Shown one piece after another: positions 1 to 8,200 of a stretch of DNA of 41,047 bases. The position numbers and the translations under genes are program-made. The stretch's first letter is position 1, and each line of letters starts with the position of its first letter. Source of the DNA: DASZIT01 sp036489495 (lineage in GTDB: Bacteria > Actinomycetota > Acidimicrobiia > Acidimicrobiales > RAAP-2); contig DASXFR010000096.1 in the NCBI GenBank assembly GCA_036489495.1, forward strand, positions 1-41,047. Direction: 5' to 3'. Under the pieces are notes generated by a model. It saw only the letters and a program-made list of their open reading frames with translations. It searched no databases and was not told the origin of the DNA.

Positions 1-692
1 TTGGACAAGCTACCGCCACGCAACGCAGCGGGTCCCTTACCGGCCCGGCCCAGAACGGCATGCAAGTGTTGAGAGAACTGTTCTCTGGCGCGGTTCCCGC
101 TTCGTCGGTTGCAGCGCCTTCGGGAACCTCCGGGTCCCAGCTCTACGCCAATGGCTGCGCTAATAGCCCTGGGGTAGGCACATTTCCGCCGAGCCAAGGG
201 CCGTTTGTCAGTGCGACTGCTACCGACGTAGTCCTTTGCTTGGTTCGCTCGGGTGCGAACAGCGCCTACACGTACCACATCTCGTTTACTGGGTCGGCTT
301 GTGCCACAACTGGCAATTGCACCCTCACGGTCCAACAGGAGCCACCGTGGACGGGATGGTCTGCACCTGCAACTCCCAAGCCGACCGCAGTGGTAACGGC
401 CACCACAATCGAATCCATCTCCAACGTCATGTGCACCCAGTGCATCACCTCGAGCCCGACCGGAACCTTGCCGTTCGTGTTTTGGAACAGCACGACCGGG
501 ACGGGAACGACCCTCAATTCAGCAGGTCCGCCAACGACCAACCCAACAGTGCCCACAGCCTCACTGTCGACGATCCAAGCGGTTGACGTCACCCTGACGA
601 TCGCATCTTCGGCCAATCATGCGGGTTCGACGGCCACTGTCACGCTGAACAGCCGGGTGTTGATGCCCAACGCCCTAGGAGGCCCCCTGTGA
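1..692 (+). CDS. Pilin-like secreted protein, C-terminal part (5' truncated by window edge)
   Basis: The reading frame is open from base 3, with no in-frame stop before the TGA at 690-692, so the gene begins left of the window. An ATG at 60 has no Shine-Dalgarno sequence and is probably internal. The visible part is about 229 residues, rich in Thr, Ser, Ala and Pro, with paired cysteines (CxxC near the middle). It ends in a beta-rich segment (AVDVTLTIASSANH...TVTLNSRVLMPNA) like the C-terminal end of PilW-type pseudopilins, which often finish with a 'vdVtLtv...tttvrlPN' strand pair. The missing N-terminus would have to carry the prepilin methylation motif. The stop overlaps the start of the next gene (GTGA), so the two are co-translated, and the neighbour is also pilus-like. 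The pilin assignment is inference from context and the C-terminal pattern. Confidence 0.55.
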   Translation, partial: GQATATQRSGSLTGPAQNGMQVLRELFSGAVPASSVAAPSGTSGSQLYANGCANSPGVGTFPPSQGPFVSATATDVVLCLVRSGANSAYTYHISFTGSACATTGNCTLTVQQEPPWTGWSAPATPKPTAVVTATTIESISNVMCTQCITSSPTGTLPFVFWNSTTGTGTTLNSAGPPTTNPTVPTASLSTIQAVDVTLTIASSANHAGSTATVTLNSRVLMPNALGGPL

Positions 693-2335
693 GACGGCAT
701 CCCATCAAGGGTCAAGGAGGGGGCAATGCGCCGAAGTGGGGCCGGTGGAGGCATCGGTCCACCGAGCATGGTCAGGCAATGCTCATCGTTATTGGATTGA
801 TTTCCGTTCTGGTCGCGGTCCCCGTTGCGATCAACGTGATGGCCGTCGCCCAGACGACCACGTCCCAGGAGGCGGCGGTTGTCATTCAGGCGAAACAAGC
901 GGCGGCCGCCGGTGTCAGCGACTACATCAACCATCTTCAGGCCTACAACGGAGCCCATTCGGGATCGTCGTACACAGCGTTTTGTAGTAGCGGCGTGAGT
1001 TCTTTGGGTTGTGCGGGATTGACAGACACGACCAATCCCGCCTTCGTTTCATCCACGACGTCAACGGGTGGCTGGTATTCCAATGGAGTGACCATGCCAG
1101 CCAGCGTGAATGGCGGAGCCTCCTACCGCTATGTGGTCAGCGCTCCGGATGCGAGCAACACCCACATTACCGTCTTCTCCATCGGACAAGCCGGAACCCA
1201 ACACGGCCAACATGCGACGTTCACCGACGAGGCGGCACTTACGGTCGGTGGCGGACTTGCGCCTTCCTCCGCGGCTACGTGTGTGAAAGTTCCAACCAAC
1301 GCGGTGAGCGCCACAATCGTGGCCTACGGCGCCAAGGGTGGGGCGGGATCGCCCTATTCCGGCACTGCCGCTGCTGGAGGGTCGGGTGCCTTGATTACCG
1401 CGACGGTCCCGGTTACGGCGAATGACATTTTGGACCTCATACCGGGACAGCCCGGAAAAATCGGAAACTTCCACCTCTTGGATCTCATCAACCTCTTCCC
1501 CGGCGCTGGTGGTTATGGGGGAAGTCAGGCGGTGTCCTGCTCGCTGCTTCCGGCTCCGCCACACACACCGGCGGATTTGAGCGGCGGGAATGGTGACATC
1601 CCTGGCGGCATCGTCGACCTTTCGACCAATGGTGGGGGAGGCGGCGGCGGCGCGAGCGCCGTCTACGACGCAACAGCCGACAGCATGGTGACGGTGGCCG
1701 GCGGGGGCGGCGGCGGGGGAGGGCCGGGAAACATCCTCGGAATTAATGCACTCGGCCTAGTCGGGCTCAATTTTCCGCCCACTGCCGGCGGAACAGCCGG
1801 CAACCCGCCGGGCGCAGGAGCAGCCGTTAGCACCGTAAATATCTTGCTCCTCATCTCCCTGCCGGGTGCCGTCGGTGGTCTTGCTGGAACTTGGGCATCG
1901 GGTGGTGCCACCACATGCGAAAGGGGAACGGCAGGCAAAGCCTGTGGTCAATATGGGATTGCAGCCCCTACGGCAGGCGTGGCAAACGGTGGAGGTGGCG
2001 GGGGTGGCGGGGGCTATAGCGCCGCGGGAGTTGGCGGCGGCGGAGGGGGTGCAACCGGCGCGCTTGGTGCGTGCCTATCCCTCTTCGGTGTTCATATCCT
2101 TTGCACTGGCGCCCTCGCCGGGGTTGCTGGGTCAGGTGCGGGAGGGGGCGCCGGAAGCTCGTATCCCACGACTAGCTCATGCGGGGCTTCAACTTTCGGC
2201 ACTCCGGCCCAGTATGCGGCCGGCGATCCCACAGGCGTCGGAATGGTCGGCATCACGTTCTATGGAGGTGCATGCGGAGCGACTCCGCTGACCACCGTCA
2301 CCGGCACTATCCGAGCTGCGTCCCCCCCGACGTAG
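689..2335 (+). CDS. PilX-like membrane-anchored protein with long glycine-rich domain
   Basis: This 548-residue protein starts at GTG 689, overlapping the previous stop and preceded by a strong AGGAGG at 677-682. Residues 1-29 are basic and end in EHGQA. Residues 30-54 form one hydrophobic helix, followed by a polar helix with alternating Gln/Ala (TTTSQEAAVVIQAKQAAAAG). This is the layout of PilX N-terminal domains of type IV pilus minor components and of TadE/G-type proteins. From about residue 190 onward the protein is dominated by runs of 5-9 glycines (near residues 314-320, 336-345 and 430-455). These are interspersed with Ser, Ala, Tyr and paired Cys, resembling the Gly_rich extracellular domains of secreted proteins. 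It is probably a surface or pilus-tip component anchored by one helix. Function beyond that is unknown. Its last 29 bases overlap the convergent hydrolase gene. Confidence 0.6.
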   Translation: MRRHPIKGQGGGNAPKWGRWRHRSTEHGQAMLIVIGLISVLVAVPVAINVMAVAQTTTSQEAAVVIQAKQAAAAGVSDYINHLQAYNGAHSGSSYTAFCSSGVSSLGCAGLTDTTNPAFVSSTTSTGGWYSNGVTMPASVNGGASYRYVVSAPDASNTHITVFSIGQAGTQHGQHATFTDEAALTVGGGLAPSSAATCVKVPTNAVSATIVAYGAKGGAGSPYSGTAAAGGSGALITATVPVTANDILDLIPGQPGKIGNFHLLDLINLFPGAGGYGGSQAVSCSLLPAPPHTPADLSGGNGDIPGGIVDLSTNGGGGGGGASAVYDATADSMVTVAGGGGGGGGPGNILGINALGLVGLNFPPTAGGTAGNPPGAGAAVSTVNILLLISLPGAVGGLAGTWASGGATTCERGTAGKACGQYGIAAPTAGVANGGGGGGGGGYSAAGVGGGGGGATGALGACLSLFGVHILCTGALAGVAGSGAGGGAGSSYPTTSSCGASTFGTPAQYAAGDPTGVGMVGITFYGGACGATPLTTVTGTIRAASPPT

Positions 2336-3122
2336 TAACTGACACCTCGCCGGCCCGTTCCACCGCTCGCCGGACGAACTCGGCGAACCGGTCCGGGTGC
2401 GACAGGTGGGCACCGTGCCTCGCACCGGGGATCTCGAAAAGTTCGGCGTCGGGGGTGTGCTCGACCAGCCACGCCACCCCCTCCCGGTGGTGGGGGAGTG
2501 ACTGGCCGCCCCGGCCGAACAGGGCCGGAATCGACATGGTCGACACATCGAAAGGCGCATTGGTCACTCTGATGGCGTTCAGCTCCGCGACCAGGGCCGG
2601 CCCGTCAGCCCGCCGTTCGGCCCGGGCAGTTTCCGACAGTCGGTCCCAGGCGCCGTCCCCGACAACTCGACGAAAGAACCGCTCGGCCTCGAAGTCCGGA
2701 TCCTCACGGAGCCTCTCCCGTCGCGGTGTCCCGTCCCTCACCCAGATCGAAAGCCAGGGGAGGGGTGGCTCGTAGGCCGCCAGCGACACGATCGAATTGG
2801 AAGGGTCGTGGCGAAGCGCGGCCCCGATACATATGGTTCCGCCATAGCTGTGTCCGACCACTACCGCCGGTCGCCCGTCGATCACGCGGAGCAGATCATC
2901 GATCTGACCCTCGATGGAGGTCGGTAGCGGCACCGCATCTCGAGACCGGTGATAGCCCCGCCGGTCATAGACAACGGTGTGCAGATCCCCGAGGCGGCGC
3001 ACCACCCGGGCAAAGCTGGTGGACCGGTCGAGCGTCCCGTGGACGAGCACCACCACCGGGTCTCCGATGCGACTCTCTGATGGCACATGTTCGTGCACTG
3101 CCAGTCCACTGGGATGCTTCAT
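2307..3122 (-). CDS. Alpha/beta-fold hydrolase
   Basis: The protein has 271 residues and starts at ATG 3122; a GAGAGG lies upstream on the minus strand. It shows the alpha/beta hydrolase plan. The oxyanion strand VVVLVHGT lies at residues 23-30, followed by the VVYDRRGYHRS loop. The nucleophile elbow GHSYGG is at 90-95 with Ser92, and the C-terminal His lies in GARHGAHLSHP near residue 240. An acid residue is expected after strand 6, near ALFGRGGQ or TPDAELFE. The substrate cannot be told from sequence; lactonase, esterase and haloperoxidase-like relatives share this pattern. It is transcribed towards the pilus-like gene, and the two coding regions overlap by 29 bases at their 3' ends. It is divergent from hup across about 200 bp. 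Confidence 0.85.
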   Translation of the reverse strand: MKHPSGLAVHEHVPSESRIGDPVVVLVHGTLDRSTSFARVVRRLGDLHTVVYDRRGYHRSRDAVPLPTSIEGQIDDLLRVIDGRPAVVVGHSYGGTICIGAALRHDPSNSIVSLAAYEPPLPWLSIWVRDGTPRRERLREDPDFEAERFFRRVVGDGAWDRLSETARAERRADGPALVAELNAIRVTNAPFDVSTMSIPALFGRGGQSLPHHREGVAWLVEHTPDAELFEIPGARHGAHLSHPDRFAEFVRRAVERAGEVSVTTSGGTQLG

Positions 3123-3170
3123 ATCGCTGGTCAGCCTCTCAGATGCCCGCCAGATACTGCTAACCGGCGA

Positions 3171-3201
3171 TTCATTTCCTCGATTTCGTCGCCCGTATAA
3201 T
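3171..3201 (+). promoter_or_regulatory. Candidate promoter upstream of hup
   Basis: A perfect TATAAT hexamer at 3196-3201 stands out in this GC-rich intergenic stretch. The best -35 candidate, TTCATT at 3171-3176, is at a long spacing of 19 bases. If used, it would give a leader of roughly 115 bases before the GTG of hup. The about 200 bp between the hydrolase and hup is noticeably more AT-rich than its surroundings and must also hold the hydrolase promoter. This is pattern reading only. Confidence 0.3.
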
Positions 3202-3324
3202 CGCAGTTCACAGCGGATGTCTTTGGCCGGAGTCCAGGAAATATCGCCTAATTTCGCCTCAAATGCGCAACGCGGCCCGGTATTTCGTGCATTGTGGTGG
3301 CTTCCGTACACCGAAGGAGAGATA

Positions 3325-3633
3325 GTGCCCATTACCAAAACAGACCTGATCGCGGCAGTCGCAGCCCACACCGATTCGACCGTCAAGGACGTTGCTGCCG
3401 TGTTGGCGGGTTTCGAGGATGTCGTGGTGGCCAACGTGGCCAAGGGCGAGAAGATCGTCATGACCGGATTCCTGACATTCGATCGGGGAGAGCGGGCCGC
3501 CCGCACCGGTCGCAACCCGCAGACGGGTGAGGCCATCAAGATTGCCGCATCCAAGAACCCGAAGGTCAGCGCCGGCGCCTCGTTCAAGAAGATCGTCAAC
3601 GGCAAAGAGCCGGCACCCAAGCTCAACAAGTAA
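3325..3633 (+). CDS. hup: HU-family nucleoid-associated DNA-binding protein
   Basis: The protein has 102 residues and starts at GTG 3325, after AAGGAGA at 3314-3320. It begins (M)PITKTDLIAAVA and carries the HU/IHF signature in the DNA-binding arm, GFLTFDRGERAARTGRNPQTGE, followed by the second-strand KIAASKNPKVSAGASFKKIVN. HU dimers bend and compact DNA without strong sequence preference. The length is that of a plain HU plus a short tail (GKEPAPKLNK). It lacks the long Lys/Ala/Pro-rich tail found on mycobacterial and many actinobacterial HupB proteins. A Lys/Ala-rich tract does occur elsewhere in this window, in the NYN protein. Monocistronic: its 3' end faces queE across a strong hairpin. 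Confidence 0.95.
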   Translation: MPITKTDLIAAVAAHTDSTVKDVAAVLAGFEDVVVANVAKGEKIVMTGFLTFDRGERAARTGRNPQTGEAIKIAASKNPKVSAGASFKKIVNGKEPAPKLNK

Positions 3634-3654
3634 CAACCCACTCGTTACCCGCGC

Positions 3655-3685
3655 ATGCCGGTCCGGGGCTTCCCTGGGCCGGCAT
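3655..3685. terminator. Strong hairpin between convergent hup and queE
   Basis: Bases 3655-3668 pair with 3672-3685 over 14 consecutive positions (12 Watson-Crick pairs, two G-T) around a CTT loop. It lies 21 bases after the hup stop and 19 bases beyond the queE stop, so it can serve both strands. There is no T-tract on either side, so it would act as a non-canonical terminator or a 3'-end stabiliser. Confidence 0.65.
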
Positions 3686-3704
3686 CGTCGCGTCTAGCCG
3701 GCGT

Positions 3705-4502
3705 TCAGAGTTGGCCGATCGCCTTGTGGGTCTGGGGTACGACCCGAACCTCGGGGTAGATGCGCAGGGCCAGCTCCTGGAGGTCGAGCACCTGGTCCGG
3801 TGACGGGCCACGGGTCACCGCCGCGAACGGGGTCACCGGTTGGAGGTAGACCACCGGCGCCCCGCCGGAGCCGCCGGAGCCGCCGGATGCCACCTCCGCC
3901 ACCATGGCCACCGCGTCGGCCAGCTCGCCCGGGTCGGTGTCCGGTCCGACCACGATCTTCACCCAGGTGTCGACCCCGGCCGCTAGGGCCACGTCCAAAA
4001 AGCGCCGCTGCACCGCCGGGTCCACCTTCTCGCTGTCCACGCTGGGGAGTTTCACGTCCATGCTGATGAAGGTCAGCCAGCCGATGAGCTCCTCCAGGGC
4101 GCGCACCAGCGTGCCGTTGGTCTCGGCCATCAGCGGTATGCCGAGGCCGGTCAATTGCCGGAACAGACCCGCCAGTCGTTTGGACTGCATCAACGGTTCG
4201 CCGCCGGTGACACTGACCGAGTGGTGGGGCATCGCCCGCCACAGCCCGTCGACCGCCTCCACCACCGTCTCGACCGGCAGCGGGCTCTGGAGCACATCCC
4301 AGTCCCGGCGTCCGGGGGTCCGTTCGATCCGGCACGGCCCCGGCAGCTTCTCTAGCGCCTCGGGCTGGTCGCAGTAGGAGCAGCGGATGTTGCACCCCGT
4401 CATCCGCAAAAACACCTGCCGGGTGCCGACCAGTGCCCCTTCGCCCTGAATGGCGGAGAACACCTCGGAGACGAGCAGATCCGATGCCGACTCGGTGCCC
4501 AT
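3705..4502 (-). CDS. queE: 7-carboxy-7-deazaguanine synthase QueE (radical SAM)
   Basis: This is a radical SAM enzyme that converts 6-carboxytetrahydropterin to 7-carboxy-7-deazaguanine on the queuosine/7-deazapurine pathway. The N-terminus LLVSEVFSAIQGEGALVGTRQVFLRMTGCN is typical of QueE. The cluster-binding cysteines follow as CxxxCxxC (CNIRCSYCD), the standard radical SAM spacing. Further family features are SVTGGEPLMQ (SAM-binding GGE) and LMAETNGT. It is about 265 residues long. The start is either GTG 4505 or ATG 4502; both overlap the queC stop (TGA at 4504-4502), so translation is coupled. It is the second gene of a queC-queE pair. The queD and queF steps are not in the window. A short Gly/Ser tract (SGGSGGSGG) is inserted near residue 195. 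Confidence 0.93.
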   Translation of the reverse strand: MGTESASDLLVSEVFSAIQGEGALVGTRQVFLRMTGCNIRCSYCDQPEALEKLPGPCRIERTPGRRDWDVLQSPLPVETVVEAVDGLWRAMPHHSVSVTGGEPLMQSKRLAGLFRQLTGLGIPLMAETNGTLVRALEELIGWLTFISMDVKLPSVDSEKVDPAVQRRFLDVALAAGVDTWVKIVVGPDTDPGELADAVAMVAEVASGGSGGSGGAPVVYLQPVTPFAAVTRGPSPDQVLDLQELALRIYPEVRVVPQTHKAIGQL

Positions 4503-5185
4503 CACGGCGAGACCAGCGCAGGGTCGTCGACGCCGGCTTCGGCGAAGCCGCGGGCCCGTAGCCGGCAGGCGTCACACTCGCCGCAGGGCCGATCCTCTCC
4601 CTGGTAACAAGACCAGGTGAGGTGGAGGGGTGCGTGGTGGTCGATGCCCAGCCGCACGATGTCCGCCTTGGTCAATTCGATGAGCGGGGTCCGGATTTCG
4701 ATCGGGTTGCCTTCGACGCCGCGCTTTTGACCGGTGGCCGCCACCCGGCGGAAGGCGTCAATGAACTCCGGACGGCAGTCCGGGTAGCCGGAGTAGTCGA
4801 TGGCGTTCACCCCGATCCACACCGCATCGAGCCCGCGGGCCTCGGCCACCCCGAGCGCCACCGACAAGAAGATCGAGTTCCGGGCGGGCACGTAGGTGGC
4901 CGGGATGCCCTCTTCGATCCCACCTTTGGGGATCGCCTTCGAGGGATCGGTCAGGGCCGAGCCTCCCCAGGCCGAGGTGTCGAGGGAGACCACCAGGTGC
5001 TCGGCCCGGAACTGACCGGCGACGCCGGCGGCATGGTCCAACTCATTGCGATGCCGCTGGCCGTAGTCGAAGGTGAGAGCCAATGGCGGCACGCCCGACT
5101 CATCCTCGGCCAGCGCCATGCAGACGGTCGAGTCGAGCCCACCCGACAGGACCACCAGGTGTCTGGGAGTTTGGGTGGCTGGCAC
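4502..5185 (-). CDS. queC: 7-cyano-7-deazaguanine (preQ0) synthase QueC
   Basis: QueC is the ATP-dependent ligase that turns 7-carboxy-7-deazaguanine and ammonia into preQ0. It has 227 residues. The PP-loop SGGLDS is at residues 14-19, followed by FDYGQRHRNEL and the conserved VPARNSIFLSVALGVAEA. The C-terminal zinc site reads WSCYQGEDRPCGECDAC, giving four cysteines in the expected CxnCxxCxxC arrangement. It overlaps queE and is divergent from kgd over 88 bp. PreQ0 can feed tRNA queuosine, DNA 7-deazaguanine modification or secondary metabolites. Nothing in the window decides between these. Confidence 0.95.
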   Translation of the reverse strand: MPATQTPRHLVVLSGGLDSTVCMALAEDESGVPPLALTFDYGQRHRNELDHAAGVAGQFRAEHLVVSLDTSAWGGSALTDPSKAIPKGGIEEGIPATYVPARNSIFLSVALGVAEARGLDAVWIGVNAIDYSGYPDCRPEFIDAFRRVAATGQKRGVEGNPIEIRTPLIELTKADIVRLGIDHHAPLHLTWSCYQGEDRPCGECDACRLRARGFAEAGVDDPALVSP

Positions 5186-5273
5186 ACCGCTGACGCTAAC
5201 CGACCCATTTGACCCGCTTGGCGGTCGCTTTTACGCCCGCGTCGCGCATTGGCGCCATTAGGCTCTGGAGGAA

Positions 5274-8200
5274 ATGACCGACGGCAATGGATCAGAACTA
5301 CCGGGGGAATCGGACGGGGCCCGCCCGGCCACTCCGACGGGCGCATTCGGGCCGAACACCTGGCTGGTCGAGGACATGTACGACAGCTACCGGGCCGACC
5401 CCACCTCGGTCTCGGAGTCGTGGCGGGAGTTCTTTGCCGACTACCGCCCGGCGGTGCCCCCAGCTCCGAGCGCCCCGGCCGCGACTGCAACGGCAACGGC
5501 TGCGCCCCCGGCCCCGGCTGCGTCTCCCCTAGCCAAGGCCCCCGCCGCCGGTCCGCCCACTTCCAATGGCGCCGTCCCCGCCGAGAAGGCGATCCCCTTG
5601 CGGGGGGCGGCGGGCCGCATTGTCACCAATATGCAGGCCTCCCTCGAGGTCCCCACCGCCACCAGCGTGCGGGTGATCCCGTCCAAGCTGCTCGAGGTCA
5701 ACCGCACCATCATCAACAACCAGCTGTTCCGGACAACCGGAGGCAAGGTCAGTTTCACCCACCTGATCGGCTACGCGGTGGTGAAGAGCCTGATGGCCGT
5801 CCCGGCCATGAACTCGAGTTTCGTCGCCGACGCCGATGGGAAGGGAACCCCGGGAGTCATCCGGCATGCCCACGTCGGTCTCGGACTCGCGGTGGACGTC
5901 GAGAAGTCCGACGGCTCGCGCACCCTGTTGGTGCCGTGCATCACCGATGCCGACACCCGGGACTTCCGCAGTTTCGTCGGTGCCTATGAGGACCTGGTCC
6001 GCAAGATCCACACCAACAAGATCGCTCCCGACGATTTCGCCGGCACCACCGTGACCCTGACCAACCCCGGCACCCTCGGCACCGTCCAGTCGGTGCCCCG
6101 GCTGATGCCGGGGCAGGGGGTCATCGTCGGGGTCGGGGCCCTCGGGGTCCCGGCCGGGTTCGAAGCCACCGACCCCCACACCCTCGCCGAGCTGGGGGTG
6201 GGAAAGACGGTCACCCTCACCTCCACCTACGACCACCGCATCATCCAGGGGGCGGAGTCGGGGTTGTTCCTCGCCCACATCTCCGAGTGCCTGATGGGCC
6301 AGCACGACTTCTACCGCGAGGTCTTCGAGGCGATGGACATCCCCTACGAGCCGGTCCGGTGGCAGAAGGACTCCAACGACACCGAGGACACCGTCGAGGG
6401 GATCCACGAGCGCCTGCTCAAGCAGGTGCACGTGCAGACCCTCATCAACATGTACCGGGTACGTGGCCATCTGATCGCCCACCTCGACCCGCTGGATGCC
6501 GAGCCGCCCGATCTCCACCCCGAGTTGGACCCGCTCCACTACGGCCTGACCATCTGGGACCTGCCCCGCCGGTACGTGGCCGACGGCCTGGCCGGCAAGG
6601 ACACCGCCACCCTCGACGAGATCCTCCACACCCTGCGGAACGCCTACTGCCGGACGCTGGGCATCGAGTACATGCACATCCAGGACCTGGCCCAGAAGCG
6701 CTGGATCCAACAGCACGTCGAAGGGGTGTCGACCGAGCTCCCGGCCGACGTCCAGCGCCACACCCTCGATCGGCTGGGTTCGGCCGAGGTCTTCGAGCGG
6801 TTCCTCCACTCCCGCTACGTCGGGCAGAAGCGCTTCGGCCTCGAAGGCGCCGAGTCGGCCATCGTCCTCCTCGACACCATCCTCGACCAGGCGGTGACCG
6901 AGGGTCTCCACGAAGCGGTGATGGGCATGGCCCACCGGGGCCGGCTGAACGTGCTGGCCAACATCGTCGGTAAGTCCTACGGGGAGATCTTCGAAGAGTT
7001 CGAGGGAAACCTCGACCCCGAGTCGGTGCAGGGTTCCGGCGACGTCAAGTACCACAAGGGGGCGTCGGGAGTCTTCACTGGCCGCAACGGCGGCACCATC
7101 CCGGTGTCGATGGCCTCCAATCCCTCCCACCTCGAAGCCGTGGACCCGGTGGTGGTCGGCATGGTGCGGGCCAAGCAGGACGCCCTCGGTGGCGAGAAGG
7201 GAACCGGGCCGGAACTCGAGGACGGGACCGGCGACCCGTTCCCGGTGCTGCCGATCCTGCTGCACGGCGACGCGGCGTTCGCCGGGCAGGGCGTGGTGGC
7301 CGAGACCCTGAACCTCTCGGGCCTGTCCGGCTACCGCACCGGCGGCACCATTCACATCGTCATCAACAACCAGCTCGGTTTCACCACCGCCCCAGAAGCC
7401 GCCCGCACCTCGGTGTACCCGACCGACGTGGCCAAGATGGTCCAGGCCCCCATCTTCCATGTCAACGGGGACGATCCCGAAGCGTGTGTCCGGGCCGCCC
7501 GGCTGGCCTTCGGGTTCCGCCAGGCCTTCCACAAGGACGTGGTCATCGACATGGTCTGCTACCGGCGCCATGGCCACAACGAGGGCGACGACCCGAGCTA
7601 CACCCAGCCGCTGATGTACGCCCTCATCGAGGCCAAGCGCTCGGTCCGGAAGCTCTACACCGAGTCGCTGGTGCGCCGGGGCGACATCACCCTCGAGGAG
7701 GCGGAGCACGCCCTCGACAACTTCTCGGCCCGGCTGCAGGCGGCGCTGGACGAGACCCGGGCCGAAGCCGAGTCCTCGGCCGGGGTGACGCCGGTCCTGC
7801 CGGTGTATTCGGTGCCCGACCTCTCGATCCCACCGGCGGCCACCGGGGTCGACTCCGCGGTGCTCAGCCGGCTGGCGACCACCGTCAGCACGGTGCCGGA
7901 AGGGTTCGTGGTCCATCCTAAACTCGCCCGCCAGTTCGAGGCCCGGGACAAGGTGGTGGCCGACGGGGAGGTTGACTGGGCCCTGGGCGAGGCCATGGCC
8001 TTCGGGTCGATGTTGCTGGAGGGCACCAACGTGCGCCTCACCGGTCAGGACACCCGCCGGGGCACCTTCTCGCAGCGCCATTCGGTGCTGGTGGACAACG
8101 TCACCGGGGCGGAGTACCTCCCGCTCGGCCAACTCGGGGGCGGTCGGTTCACCGTCCGGGACTCGCTGCTCTCCGAGTACGCCTGTGTCGGCTTCGAGTA

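Noticed and set aside
2977..3324. 116-codon upstream extension of the hup frame
   Set aside because: The extension overlaps the divergent hydrolase coding region and its promoter area; the GTG at 3325 has an ideal SD and matches the HU N-terminus.
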